Shown piece by piece: positions 21,996 to 33,345 of a DNA stretch of 64,000 bases. The stretch's first letter is position 1. Each line of letters starts with the position of its first letter. A program made the position numbers and the translations under genes. Under the pieces are notes generated by a model, which was not told the origin of the DNA, did no database searches, and saw only the letters and a list, made by a program, of their open reading frames with translations. Origin of the DNA: Hirundichthys speculiger. Its lineage: Eukaryota > Chordata > Actinopteri > Beloniformes > Exocoetidae. The stretch spans positions 1-64,000 of the forward strand of contig JAGFBZ010000911.1 in NCBI GenBank assembly GCA_018398805.1. The letters are read 5' to 3'.

Positions 21996-24900
21996 TCAGT
22001 CCTCCAGAGTCTTCTTGGAGGATCCGTCCCTGGTCTTGGCCCTCAGCTTGTTCACCTGTGACTCAGCGATGTCGGCCCTCTCCTCTGCCTCCTCCAGCTC
22101 GTGCTGCAGCTTGCGGAGTTTAGCCACGTTAGTGTTGGCGGCCTCCTCTGCCTCCTCGGCTGCACGTTTGTATGACTTGACTTTGAGCTGCAGCTTGTCC
22201 ACCAGGTCCTGCAGACGCACCATGTTCTTGCGGTCCTCCTCAGTCTGGTAGGTGAGCTCTTTAATCCGGCGCTCGTACTTGCGGACCCCCTTGATGGACT
22301 CGGTTCCCTTCTTCTGCTCTGCCTCGAGCTCGTTCTCCAGCTCTCTGATGCGAGTCTCCAGTTTCTGGAGCTGCTTCTTTCCACCCTTCATGGCGATCTG
22401 CTCGGCCTCATCCAGGCGATGCTGCAGGTCTTTGATGGTCTGCTCCATGTTCTTCTTCATGCGCTCCAGATGGGCACTGGTGTCCTGCTCTTTCTTCAGT
22501 TCCTCGGCCATCATGGCTGCATCCGTGATGGCCTTCTTTGCTTTTTCCTCAGCGTTGCGGTTCTCCTGTATGGCCTCCTCCATCTCATTTTGCAGATGGA
22601 GCAGGTCAGCCTCGTGCTTCTTCTTCTGGTTGATCAGACTGGTGTTCTGGGAGTGCAGGAGCTGCATTCGCTCAGTGGCTTCGGTCAGTTCCTGTTCAGC
22701 CAGTTTGCGACTCCTTTCTGTCTGTTCGAGGGCAGCTCGCGCCTCCTCCAGCTCGGCCTGGATGAGGTTGTGGCGGCGCTCGAGCAGGGCGATGTTCTCT
22801 CTCAGGTCGTCGTTGCAGTGCTGGCCGTCGTCCAGCTGCAGCTGGCTGTCCTTCAGGAACGCCTGAAGGCTCTTGACCTGTTTCTGTGCGTCAGCGGCCT
22901 GCCTGTTGGCCTGGCTCAGCTGGATCTCCATCTCGTTGAGGTCCCCCTCCATCTTCTTCTTGATTCTCAGTGCCTCGTTTCGGCTCCTGGTCTCAGACTC
23001 CAGGGAGGACTGAAGAGACTCCAGCATGCGTTGGTAGTTCCTCTTGGCCTGCTCCATTTCCTCGTCTTTCTCGGCCAGCTTGCGCTCCATCTCGGCTTTG
23101 ACTTGGTTGAACTCCAGCTGGGCTCGGAGGATCTTACTCTCCTCATGCTCCAGAGAGCCTTCTGCCTCCTCCAGCGCCGACTGGAGCTCCGCCCTCTCCT
23201 GTTCGAGCTGCTTCCGGATCTTCTCCAGCTCATGAGCACTACGGCCGCCTTCTCCGAGCTGGTCGGTCAGATCAGAGATCTCCTCCTGGAGGTTCTTGTT
23301 CTCTCTCTTCATCGTTTCCAGCTGATCCAGGGACTCCTCGTAGGCATTCTTCAGCTTGAAGAGCTCGGTGCTCAGAGACCGAGCCTCCTTCTGGGAGGCT
23401 TCTAATTCACTCTGGGACTCCTCAAACTTCTGCTTACATTCTGCCAGGACTTTGTCGAAGCTTCTTTGTTTTTTGTCCAGTGCTGCTGAGGCAGCATTAG
23501 ACCTCTCCAGATCAAGCATGAGGTCTTCAATCTCATTTTGGAGGCGGTGTTTGGTCTTTTCGAGGGAAGAGCACTTGGCGTTCACCGCCTCGATGGCCTC
23601 CTCCGCCTCCTGGAGTCTTTGAACCAGCTTCTTCTTTGCCTCCTCCAGCTCCTCTGTCCTCTGGATGCCGTCCGTCTCATATTTAGTCCTCCACGCTGAG
23701 ACTTCGGTGTTGGACTTGGACAGAGCTCTTTGCAGCTCAGCTTTGGCCTCCTGCTCCTCCTCAAACTGTTCTCGGAGCAGATCGCAGTCATGGCGAGCCG
23801 ACTGCACGGCGTGGGCGAGGGCGTTCTTCGCCTTCACTTCTTCCTCCAGCTGTCGGCGCAGATCTTCCACCTGCTGGTTGTACGAGTTCTTGGCTCTGGT
23901 CAGCTGTGATATCAGACACTCCTTTTCCTCCAGCTGGCGTCCGAACTCACCATTCTCGGTGAGCAGTTTGGCCCTCTGGGTTGTCAAGTCATTGATCGCC
24001 CGCTGAGATTCATCAAACTTAGTCTTGTACTCGTTCATGTTGTCCTCCATGCTGCGGCACATCTTCTCCATGTTGGACTTGGCTTTCACAACACTCTCCA
24101 TGTTGGAGGACAAGTCATCCAGCTCCAGCTTCAGCTCACTTTTTTCCTTCTCGAGCTTCTGCTTGACGCGCTGTAGGTTATCGATCTGCTCTCCCAGCTC
24201 GGCGACGCTGTCGGCGTGCTTCTTCCTCAGGGCGGCGGTGGTAGCTTCATGCTGGAGGGTTGATTCCTCAAGCTCCCTGCGGAGCTTCTGAAATTCTGCA
24301 TCTCTCTTTTTGTTGAGCTCCACCTGAGCCGACGTGGCCCCACCGGCTTCCTCCAGGCGCTCGCTTATGTCCTCCAGCTCACGGGAAAGATCGGAGCGCT
24401 GCTTCTCGACTTTGGCCCGGGCTGCACGCTCGGCATCCAGCTCCTCCTCCAGCTCCTCGATCCTCGCCTGGTTTTCCTTCAGCTTCTTCTGAAGCTGAAC
24501 TGAAGCGACCTGCTCGTCTTCCAGTCTTGAATTCATTTGACTGATCTCGAAGTCTTTCTTCTTGAGCTTTTCTTCCAGCTGCTGCTTGTCATTCTCCAGG
24601 TCCATCAGACTTTCCTGAGCCAGTTTCAGGTCCCCCTCCAGCTTCCTCTTGGAGCGCTCCTGGTCCATCCGAATCTTCTTCTCTTGCTCCAGCGATCCCT
24701 CCAGATCGTCCACTTGCTGTTCCAGTTTAGTTTTAGCTTTGGACAGACTGTTGGCTTTGTCCTCCTCACTCTGCAGGTCGTCCAGTGTCTGCTGGTGGGC
24801 CTCCTGCAGGGCCTTCTTCTCCTTGGTCAGCTTTAAGATGTTCTCGTCCTGAGAAGCCATCTCCTCCATCAGGTTTTTCACTTTATTCTCTGTAGCATGC

Positions 24901-27793
24901 TTCTCCTTCTCCACCTTGGCTAAAGTGAGCTCCAGGTCATCGATGTCCTTCTTCAGCTCAGAGCACTCATCTTCAAGCTTACGCTTCTTTGCCGTGAGGT
25001 CTGCGTTCAGCTCCTCCTCGTCCTCCAGCCGTTCAGACATCTCCTTCAGCTTGGCCTCCAGTTGAATCTTGCACTTGATGAGCTGTTCACATCGTTCTTC
25101 TGCGTCTGTCAGTGTGTCCTGTTCAGACTGAATCTGCAGAGTCAGATCGTTCTTCTCTTGAAGAAGAGTCACGATCTTCTCTTCGAGCTCCTTCCGCCGG
25201 GCTTCTGACTTCTCCAGAGCTTCCTTCAGCTTGTTGAACTCATCCTTCATGTTGGCCATCTCCTTCTCAGACTCAGCACTCTTCAGCAGGGGTTTGATCT
25301 TGAAGAAGAGCTTCATCCAGGGCCAGTTCTTCACACCTAGAAAGGACCTGAGGTTCCACTGGATCACCATCAGGGCGTCTCTGCGTTCCACAAGTTTGGC
25401 AAACTGCTCCCTCATGAGGAGAGCTCGGGCGTTGGCCTGAATTCTGGTGATGATTCGAGAGAGTTGCTCATCTCGCATCTCCTCCAGCGTTCCCAACAGC
25501 CCGGCTTTGAAGAAGACTTTTGTGTGACCAAACTTGTACTGAGTGTGGTCGATGTCCAGAGATCCCAGTAACTTCTCAGCACTCTTCTTGCAGTCAATGA
25601 ACTGACCTTCAGGGATGGCGGAGGCATTCAGGATCCGGTAGCGCTGCTTAAAGTCCCCATAAAGCACCCTGTTTGGGAAACCTTTTCTGCAAATCCTGAT
25701 GCCTTCCAGGACGCCGTTGCAGCGCAGCTGGTGCATCACTAGGCAGTTGTCCATGGCTCCTGGAGTCTTCCTCTCATTAGGGATCAGACAGCGGACAAAG
25801 TGAGGATGCGTGGTCTTCAGGTTGTTCATCAGTTTGTTCAGGTTTTCCCTGTGCAGAGCAGATACCGTCTGGAACGAAGAACCTTTCTTCTTGGCTCCTT
25901 TGCCTCCTTTGTCTCCACCGTCAGCTCCTGCATAGTTGGAGAACAGCAGGCTCAGCAGCTTCAGGGAGGATTTCTGGTAGAGACCGACCACAGTTTCATT
26001 CAGGGGATCTTTGTTTTTGACCAGCCAGCCGGAGATGTTGTAGTCCACCGTTCCAGCGTAGTGAACCAGGGCAAAATGAGCCTCGGCCTTCCCCTTCGCT
26101 GCTCGTGGTTTCTCAAACATCTTGTTCTTGCCCAGATGATTGTCGTAGAGCTTGGCCTTGAAGGTCTGGTCACTGGCTTTGGGGAACATGCACTCTTCCT
26201 CCAGAATGGACAGGATCCCCATCGGCTTCTCGATTAGGTCGATGCAAGCCTGCAGGTCCATCCCGAAGTCGATGAACTCCCAGTCGATACCTTCTTTTTT
26301 GTACTCCTCTTGCTCCAGAACAAACATGTGATGGTTGAAAAACTGTTGCAGTTTCTCGTTGGTGTAGTTGATGCAGAGCTGCTCAAACGTGTTGAAGTCA
26401 AAGATCTCAAATCCAGCGATGTCCAGCACGCCGATGAAGTACTGACGGTGCTGCTTGGTGTCGAGCGACTGGTTGATTCTCACCACCATCCAGTTGAACA
26501 TCTTCTCGTACACTGACTTGCCCAGAGCCCCGATGGCGTAGTAGACCTGGTCCACACTCTGGCCCTTGGTCACGTACTCGTTCCCCACCTTGACTCTGGG
26601 ATGGCACAGCCCTTTGATGAGGTCTGCAGAGTTCAAGCCCATCAGGTAGGCCGATTTATCGGCTGCCTCTGTCCCATCGGGCTCAGCCTGCTCCTCACGC
26701 TGCTTCTGCTTGAACTTCATGTTGCCGTGGTGCATGATGGCACCAATCAGCTTGTAGACGCCCATCTTCTCATCAGAGGTGAAGCCCAGCACGTCGAAGG
26801 CGCTGTCAGTGGCCATCAGCTCCTCAGAGTCATTGATGGAGGCCACCGTGACCTCTCCTTGGGAGATGTAGGAGTAGTCGTACGGGTTGTTGGTGATGAG
26901 CAGCAGGTCCAACAGCTCTGGCTTCTGATTGGACAGGATCTGGTAGAAGATGTGGTAGTTCCTCTCAGCCTTGAGCTGGAAGGTGACGCGGGACTTCTCC
27001 AGCAGGTACGTCTCGATGTCAGCGGATGACAGCTTCCCGCTCGTTCCAAAATGAATTCGGATGAACTTTCCGAAGCGAGACGAGTTGTCGTTTCTCACTG
27101 TCTTGGCGTTGCCAAAGGCCTCCAGCGCTGGGTTGGCCTGGATGATCTGATCCTCCAGGGTTCCCTTGCTGCTGTCTTTTTTACCTCCGCAACTGCAGCG
27201 ATGCTGGCGAAGTACTGGATGACCCGTTTGGTGTTGACGGTCTTTCCTGCCCCGGATTCTCCGGTGATGAGGACAGACTGGTTCTCTCGGTCCGTGAGCA
27301 TGTACTGGTAGGCGTTGTCAGAGATGGAGAAGATGTGAGGGGGGGCCTCGGTCCTCTTCTTCCCCCTGTAGGCCGCCACCACCTCTGCATCGTAGACCGG
27401 CAGCCACTTGTAGGGGTTGACGGTGACGCAGAAGAGCCCGGAGTAGGTGTAGATCATCCAGGCAGCGTAGCGCTCTTTGAGGTTGAACAGCACGGCTGGT
27501 TCATGGAGGAACGTGAACATCGCCATGTCTTCAATCTTATCAAACTTGGGAGGATTCTGGGGATGGACGTCGGATTCCTTCACGGTCACGATGGCGCCGT
27601 CCTCCTTCTTCACCGTCACCACGTTCCCCTCTTTGCTCTGGATCTTTCCTTTCATGTATTCCACTTTATCATCCACAACAAAACATTCGGTCTTGATGTC
27701 GAAAACTCTGGTCTGAGCCTCCAAACGCTCCTTATCTGACTTCCTGAGAAAAGGAGCCGCCTTCCCAAACTCGGCCATCAGAGAGTCTCCCAT
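21996..27793 (-). CDS. Intronless cardiac/slow-type sarcomeric myosin heavy chain, one frameshift
   Basis: It encodes 1,932 residues once a single lost base is allowed for, the normal length for class II sarcomeric myosin. Motor: N-terminal SH3-like region; P-loop GESGAGKT at 178-185; switch I NDNSSRFG at 235-242; switch II DIAGFE at 458-463; lysine-rich loop 2 about 623-638; reactive-thiol helix with Cys 692 and 702; converter; IQ region from about 785; hinge proline about 835. Then a heptad-repeat rod runs to the C-terminus (SSKKTLED). The block [18 protein letters not shown] is of the MYH6/MYH7 (cardiac and slow) kind, not fast skeletal. There are no introns, whereas sarcomeric MYH genes usually have several dozen exons. 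The frame breaks at about codon 206 in loop 1, where a run of six A (27,177-27,182) would need seven. Every key motor motif is intact, so this is either an assembly error in a working retrogene or a very recent lesion. ATG context ACCATGG. Confidence 0.9.
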
Positions 27794-27860
27794 GGTGGAG
27801 GTCAGGACGAGGAGAGCAGTGGTTAGGGTTAGAGAGTTTTCCTGCTGGTGAAGAACCGAC

Positions 27861-27876
27861 GAGGAACTGCAGCCTC
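27861..27876. repeat. Relic 28-bp family core in the myosin 5' region
   Basis: GAGGAACTGCAGCCTC is an exact 16-base match to the core of the 28-bp family. It is preceded by ccgac, also similar to the family. It lies between TATA box and ATG, at the predicted transcription start. Confidence 0.65.
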
Positions 27877-27893
27877 GCGGCAGCAGCAGGACA

Positions 27894-27901
27894 TTTATAA
27901 A
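27894..27901 (-). promoter_or_regulatory. TATA box of the intronless myosin
   Basis: TTTATAAA, which reads TATAAA on the minus strand, about 100 bases before the ATG. The expected start of transcription, about 30 bases downstream, falls near 27,865. Confidence 0.6.
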
Positions 27902-27947
27902 GGCTCTCTGTGGACTAAATTAGGACATATCTGCTGAGAAGACGTGG

Positions 27948-28023
27948 CAGCTGAACTAATTTTGCCCCTGAAAGCTCCACGGGGGCAGATCCAGGACCTC
28001 TGGCTGTTAGAGCCCATTTTAGG
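27948..28023 (-). promoter_or_regulatory. Muscle-type motifs: E-box and CArG box
   Basis: CAGCTG (myogenic E-box) at 27,948-27,953 and a perfect CArG box, CCATTTTAGG, at 28,014-28,023, about 115 bases upstream of the TATA box. SRF and bHLH binding is inferred from motif identity only. Confidence 0.5.
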
Positions 28024-28314
28024 AGAAACAGATCTGCAGTTGTTATCTGCCTGCTGATAGAAGCTCAGGACACCTCTTCATTTAGCTGCATCCTGGTCAT
28101 CCTCCATCTCCTCTGACCTCCCACTCATCCACGCCGGTGCCTGTTCTCCTGGAGAACATTTAAAGAAGCTTTCTGCTGACGTTCTCCTCTGATGTTGTCC
28201 TCCACGACTCAGACAGTACAGTTGTGGAAACGTCCAGTTTAGATCAGAATTCCTGAATTTGTTTTCTCTTTTTATTTGAGACGTGTCAGAATAAAGCCAG
28301 AGAATCTTCTATAG

Positions 28315-28536
28315 CAGGGGTGTCAAACTGATCTGTTAAAGGTCCGTGTGGCTGCAGGTTTTTGTTCCAACCAGCAGAAACACAGCTGACTGGTTTCATT
28401 CAATCAGCTGAACTGGTTCAGACCTTCAGTGAAGACATCCTAGTTGACTGACTAAAACCAGTCAGCTGTAAATCTGCTGGTTGGAACAAAAACCTGCAGC
28501 CACTCTGCCCTTTCAGGGATCAGTTTGACACCACTG
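28315..28536. mobile_element. hAT MITE (222 bp, near-palindromic)
   Basis: Ends are CAGGGGTGTCAAACTGATC and, reverse-complemented, CAGTGGTGTCAAACTGATC. The inverted similarity continues inward (gcaggtttttgttccaacca). The flanking octamers ttctatag and gtctagac agree at only five of eight bases, so the target duplication has decayed. Confidence 0.8.
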
Positions 28537-28866
28537 GTCTAGACCACCTGACTGTTATCTCGGATAGAAATCCCTTGTCTAACTTGGTTCAGACATTCCT
28601 AAAACTTCTGAAAGCATCTGACTGGACATCTGCTCCACTGGCCCAGAGAGACCTGCTGGAGGTTTTCTGTCCCGTCACCTGTGTGTGGAGAAGAAAAAGA
28701 AGCTCCTGTAGGACAGCTTTAATGAGAAGCCATGTTTCCTCAGAACTGTGAGGGTGGGCCAGTTATCTCAACCTCTGTCTGCAGCTGGAGGACAGGTGCT
28801 GTCCATCTACATGTTTATGACTTTTATACTGACCAGAGGAGGGATGGAAGTGTGTGAGGATGCAGT
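28537..28866. other. Unique upstream flank of the myosin
   Basis: No gene or clear element is seen between the MITE and the 13-bp array. Confidence 0.3.
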
Positions 28867-31021
28867 TGAGTCAGGTGACTGAGTCAGGCGACTGAGTCAG
28901 GTGATTGAGTCAGGTGATTGAGTCAGGCGACTGTGTCAGGCGAGTGACTCAGGTGAGTGAGTCAGGCGACTGAGTCAGGCGAGGGACTCAGGTGAGTGAG
29001 TCAGGCGACTGAGTCAGGTGATTGAGTCAGGTGATTGAGTCAGGCGACTGTGTCAGGCGAGTGACTCAGGTGAGTGAGTCAGGCGACTGAGTCAGGCGAG
29101 GGACTCAGGTGAGTGAGTCAGGCGACTGAGTCAGGCGAGGGACTCAGGTGAGTGAGTCAGGCGACTGAGTCAGGCGAGTGAGGCAGGCGAGTCAGGCGAC
29201 TGAGTCAGGTGAGTGAGTCAGGCGAGTGAGTCAGGCGACTGAGTCAGGCGACTGAGTCAGGTGAGTGAGTCAGGCGACTGAGTCAGGCGACTGAGTCAGG
29301 TGAGTGAGTCAGGCGAGTGAGTCAGGCGACTGAGTCAGGCGACTGAGTCAGGTGAGTGAGTCAGGCGACTGAGTCAGGCGACTGAGTCAGGTGAGTCAGG
29401 TGAGTGAGTCAGGTGAGTGAGTCAGGCGACTGAGTCAGGCGACTGAGTCAGGCGAGTGAGTCAGGTGAGTGAGTCAGGCGACTGAGTCAGGCGACTGAGT
29501 CAGGCGAGTCAGGCGACTGAGTCAGGCGACTGAGTCAGGCGACTGAGTCAGGTGAGTGAGTCAGGCGAGTGAGTCAGGCGACTGAGTCAGGCGACTGAGT
29601 CAGGTGAGTGAGTCAGGCGAGTGACTCAGGTGAGCGAGTCAGGCGACTGAGTCAGGCGAGTGACTCAGGTGAGTGAGTCAGGCGACTGAGTCAGGCGAGT
29701 GAGTCAGGCGAGTGAGTCAGGCGACTGAGTCAGGCGACTGAGTCAGGCGAGTGAGTGAGTGAGTCAGGTGAGTCAGGCGACTGAGTCAGGTGAGTGAGTG
29801 AGTCAGGCGAGTCAGTCCGGTGAGTGAGTCAGGCGACTGAGTCAGGCGACTGAGTCAGGTGAGTGAGTCAGGCGACTGAGTCAGGCGACTGAGTCAGGTG
29901 AGTGAGTCAGGCGACTGAGTCAGGCGAGTGAGTCAGGCGACTGAGTCAGGCGACTGAGTCAGGTGAGTGAGTCAGGCGAGTGAGTCAGGCGACTGAGTCA
30001 GGTGACTGTGTCAGGTGAGTGACTCAGGTGAGTGAGTCAGGCGACTGAGTCAGGTGACTGTGTCAGGTGAGTGACTCAGGTGAGTGAGTCAGGCGACTGA
30101 ATCAGGTAACTGAGTCAGGCGACTGAGTCAGGCGACTGAGTCAGGTGACTGTGTCAGGTGAGTGACTCAGGTGAGTGAGTCAGGTGAGTAAGTCAGGCGA
30201 CTGAGTCAGGTGAATGAGTCAGGCGACTGAGTCAGGTGACTGTGTCAGGTGAGTGACTCAGGTGAGTGAGTCAGGCGACTGAGTCAGGTGACTGTGTCAG
30301 GTGAGTGACTCAGGTGAGTGAGTCAGGCGACTGAATCAGGTAACTGAGTCAGGCGACTGAGTCAGGCGACTGAGTCAGGTGACTGTGTCAGGTGAGTGAC
30401 TCAGGTGAGTGAGTCAGGCGACTGAATCAGGTAACTGAGTCAGGCGACTGAGTCAGGCGACTGAGTCAGGTGACTGTGTCAGGTGAGTGACTCAGGTGAG
30501 TGAGTCAGGCGACTGAATCAGGCAATTGAGTCAGGCGACTGAGTCAGGCAAATGAGTCAGGTGGGTGAGTCAGGTGAGTGAGTCAGGCGACTGAGTCAGG
30601 TGACTGTGTCAGGTGAGTGACTCAGGTGAGTGAGTCAGGCGACTGAATCAGGTAACTGTGTCAGGTGAGTGACTCAGGTGAGTGAGTCAGGCGACTGAAT
30701 CAGGCAATTGAGTCAGGCGACTGAGTCAGGCGAATGAGTCAGGTGGGTGAGTCAGGTGAGTGAGTCAGGCGACTGAGTCAGGTGAGTGAGTCAGGCGACT
30801 GAGTCAGGTGACTGAGTCAGGCGACTGAATCAGGCAATTGAGTCAGGCAACCAAGTCAGGTGACTGAGTCAGGCGACTGAGTCAGGTGACTGTGTCAAGC
30901 GAGCGACTCAGGTGAGTGGGTCAGGCGACTGAGTCAGGCGACTTTGTCAGGTGACTGAGTCAAGTGAGTGACTCAGGTGAGTGAGTCAGGCGAGTGAGTC
31001 AGGCGACTTTGTCAGGTGACT
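28867..31021. repeat. 13-bp minisatellite with AP-1 (TGAGTCA) and E-box (CAGGTG) in its units
   Basis: About 165 units of TGAGTCAGGCGAC and TGAGTCAGGTGAG. Nearly every unit has the AP-1 consensus TGAGTCA. The GGTGAG variant also makes CAGGTG (E-box) and CAGGTGAGT, a perfect vertebrate 5' splice-site consensus on the + strand. It lies about 1.0-3.1 kb upstream of the myosin TATA box. Longer blocks with TGTGTCAGG recur in the right third. Confidence 0.95.
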
Positions 31022-31457
31022 GAATCCAGAGTTTGCTGCTGTGGTTCCTCCTGTGACTGAGGGAACTCCTGGTTTCCCCTGATGGACCCTGAAAGATTTC
31101 CAAAGGTTCCTTGTTTTAAGTTGACCAGCATTTATGACACCTACAAATAACAAATATAATAACAGGAACCTGCTCAGGTAGACTCAGGTGGATCTGATGG
31201 ACTGGTTACCTGTCCAGGTGGACCTGATGGACTTGTTACCCATTCAGGTGGACCTGGTGGACTGGTTACCTGTCCAGGTGGACCTGGTGGACTCCAGTAG
31301 GTGGCTGTGACCCAACAGAGACCTGAGTATGGATGGTTTAGTTCAATGGTATTTAAATTCTTTATTCTGTAAACCTGATTCTGGTCTCTGGTCTCTGAAC
31401 CAGGACAGTTTGGTTTCCAGCTGGATAAAGTTGAAACTGATTCTTTACTTCAGCAGA
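31022..31457. other. No gene; short local repeats
   Basis: About 31,170-31,290 has three imperfect copies of a roughly 36-bp unit (actggttacctgtccaggtg and so on). Nothing else supported. Confidence 0.35.
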
Positions 31458-31465
31458 GTTCAGAC

Positions 31466-31749
31466 TAGAGATGCGCGGATGAGGTATATTTTAACCCGCA
31501 ACCGCTTCTTAAAATCTCTATCCGCCCGCTATCCATTTGCAGGAACGTTTTTTCACCGATTTTCAAAACCGAACCGACCCGCCATCCTTTTTAATAATAT
31601 GTAAAATATTTTTCTTATTATTATTATTTGAGTGCTTCAACCGCAACCCGCCCGAATTTAATTAAAGTTTAATTTTTTGACGAGTCATCCGCCCGATATG
31701 CGGATTATCCGCTCCGCCCGCGGGTGCGCGGTTCAACCGCGCATCTCTA
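31466..31749. mobile_element. hAT MITE (284 bp)
   Basis: Terminal inverted repeats TAGAGATGCGCGG and CCGCGCATCTCTA with a perfect 8-bp target duplication, gttcagac, at 31,458-31,465 and 31,750-31,757. No coding. Confidence 0.92.
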
Positions 31750-31814
31750 GTTCAGACATAAAGTTTAGATGTGATAAGAGAGCCTAAAGAGGAATTTCTG
31801 GAATAGCAGAGCAG

Positions 31815-32060
31815 ATAAACAGAGGAGGAGGAGGAGGAGGAGGAGGAGGAGGAGGGGCTGGATGAGGGGGAGGAGGAGGAGGAGGAGGAGGAGGGGCTGG
31901 ATGAGGGGGAGGAGGACCTGGAGGAGGGGCTGGATGAGGAGGAGGAGGGGCTGGAGGAGGAGAAGGAGGGGCTGGATGAGGAGGAGGAGGGGCTAGAGGA
32001 GGAAAAGGGGCTGGATGAGGAGGGGAGGAGGGGCTGGAGGAGAGGTTGGATGAGGAGGAG
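31815..32060. repeat. GGA-rich purine tract / minisatellite
   Basis: gaggaggaggagg blocks alternate with ggggctggatgagg. The + strand is almost entirely purine, so the tract could form triplex or slipped DNA. The Pro- and His-rich minus-strand frame is a repeat artefact. Confidence 0.85.
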
Positions 32061-33204
32061 GAGAAGCAGAGTCTCCTCCCAAACAGCCTCCCACCTGGAC
32101 TCACATTCTTCTTCTTCAGGAGCTGCCAGACCAGTCTGACATCTGAAACCATCTTTAAACGTGTTAGCAGTGTTGAGCTCTCTGATTGGACGCTCTGTGA
32201 TTTAAAGGGACAGTGTCATATCTCCAGTCGGAGCAGCAGAGCGTCACCTGCACCTCCAACATGAGGAGTGTGCTGTGATGAGCTGGAGGGTCTGAATCTT
32301 TATCTCTGACACTCAGGACTCATCCTGAAATAGAAACAGATAGTTTAATCTGCGGCGGCAGCTGCTTCAGTCTGGATCCATCTTCTCTCTGGAGGAGGGT
32401 TTGGTTCTGGTGTCAGCCAGGTTTCTGTGCAGCTCAGGTCTCCAACAGCATCTGAACCAGACACAAACACCAGCTGGTTTTTAAAGTAGTTCCACGGTTG
32501 TTTTAGGTCTTATTCTCATCTGTCAATCACACACTGAAAAAGTCTGTCTCGGTCGGTTCAATTAGACTTTTATTCTGGGCCAATCAAAAGTTCTGGTTTC
32601 TGATTCAAAACAACATTTATCAGTTTTCTTCAAAGTAATGAATACAGCCTTTGAAGTAAAATAAAACTGACATCTGGACTACAGAAATTATTTCACTTCA
32701 AACCAAAGGTTCATGTGACATCCCAGTTTTTCATCATCTAATTAATTTTTTTAGTTTTAGTGGCAGCAGTGGCCTTTATTCACCCTGAGAGAGAGAGAAG
32801 GAAACCAGAGCAGAGAGACCGGAGACAACATGCAGCAGAGCGTCACTGGCTGGGAATCGAACCTGTGACCACTGCAGGACTGTAGTCTCTGTAGCTTTCC
32901 TCCATTCTCTGAGAAAACTACTCTAAATAAGGTCAGAATTAGTTATTTTGTTTTTAAGCATAAATTGTGTTTTATATGTATATTTTTAGTTGGTGGCTGG
33001 TTGGACCGTTTTACTGTCTGTATTTTTCTAACCCTGCAGCTCAACCAGGTTATGTGTATTCATTTATCACTCAAAGGCTGGTATTTTCCTCAATGCTTCA
33101 GAGTAAATGTGACACGTCCTGGTCAATGTCCCAACGTTGAGAGACAATAGAAACATAGAAACAGCCCTACAAGGATACTCTAATCCTTACAAATATATAT
33201 TCCA
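32061..33204. other. No gene; possible SINE relic
   Basis: About 32,760-32,885 contains, on the minus strand, ggttcgattcccagcc, a B-box-like motif, with a T/C-rich tract after it. It may be an old tRNA-derived repeat. The rest is unique. Confidence 0.3.
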
Positions 33205-33345
33205 CAGTGGTTTCAACTACTACTACTGGTTTGTAAACTAGTACAGGTGGTTTGTAAACTAGTGCAGGTGGTCTGTGAAGTAGAACAGGTGGTCTGTGAA
33301 GTAGAACAGGTGGTCTGTAAAGTAGAACAGGTGGTCTGTAAAGAT
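33205..33345. repeat. 21-bp tandem repeat, left part
   Basis: About seven units related to gtagaacaggtggtctgtgaa. The same units resume at about 35,298-35,366, so the array is split by the LINE between them. Confidence 0.8.

Noticed and set aside
22015..27739. Many + strand open frames opposite the myosin
   Set aside because: These are antisense shadows of the coiled-coil codons, Leu- and Ser-rich with no family resemblance.
31784..32152. Proline- and histidine-rich 122-codon minus frame
   Set aside because: It is the complement of a GGA-rich purine repeat.
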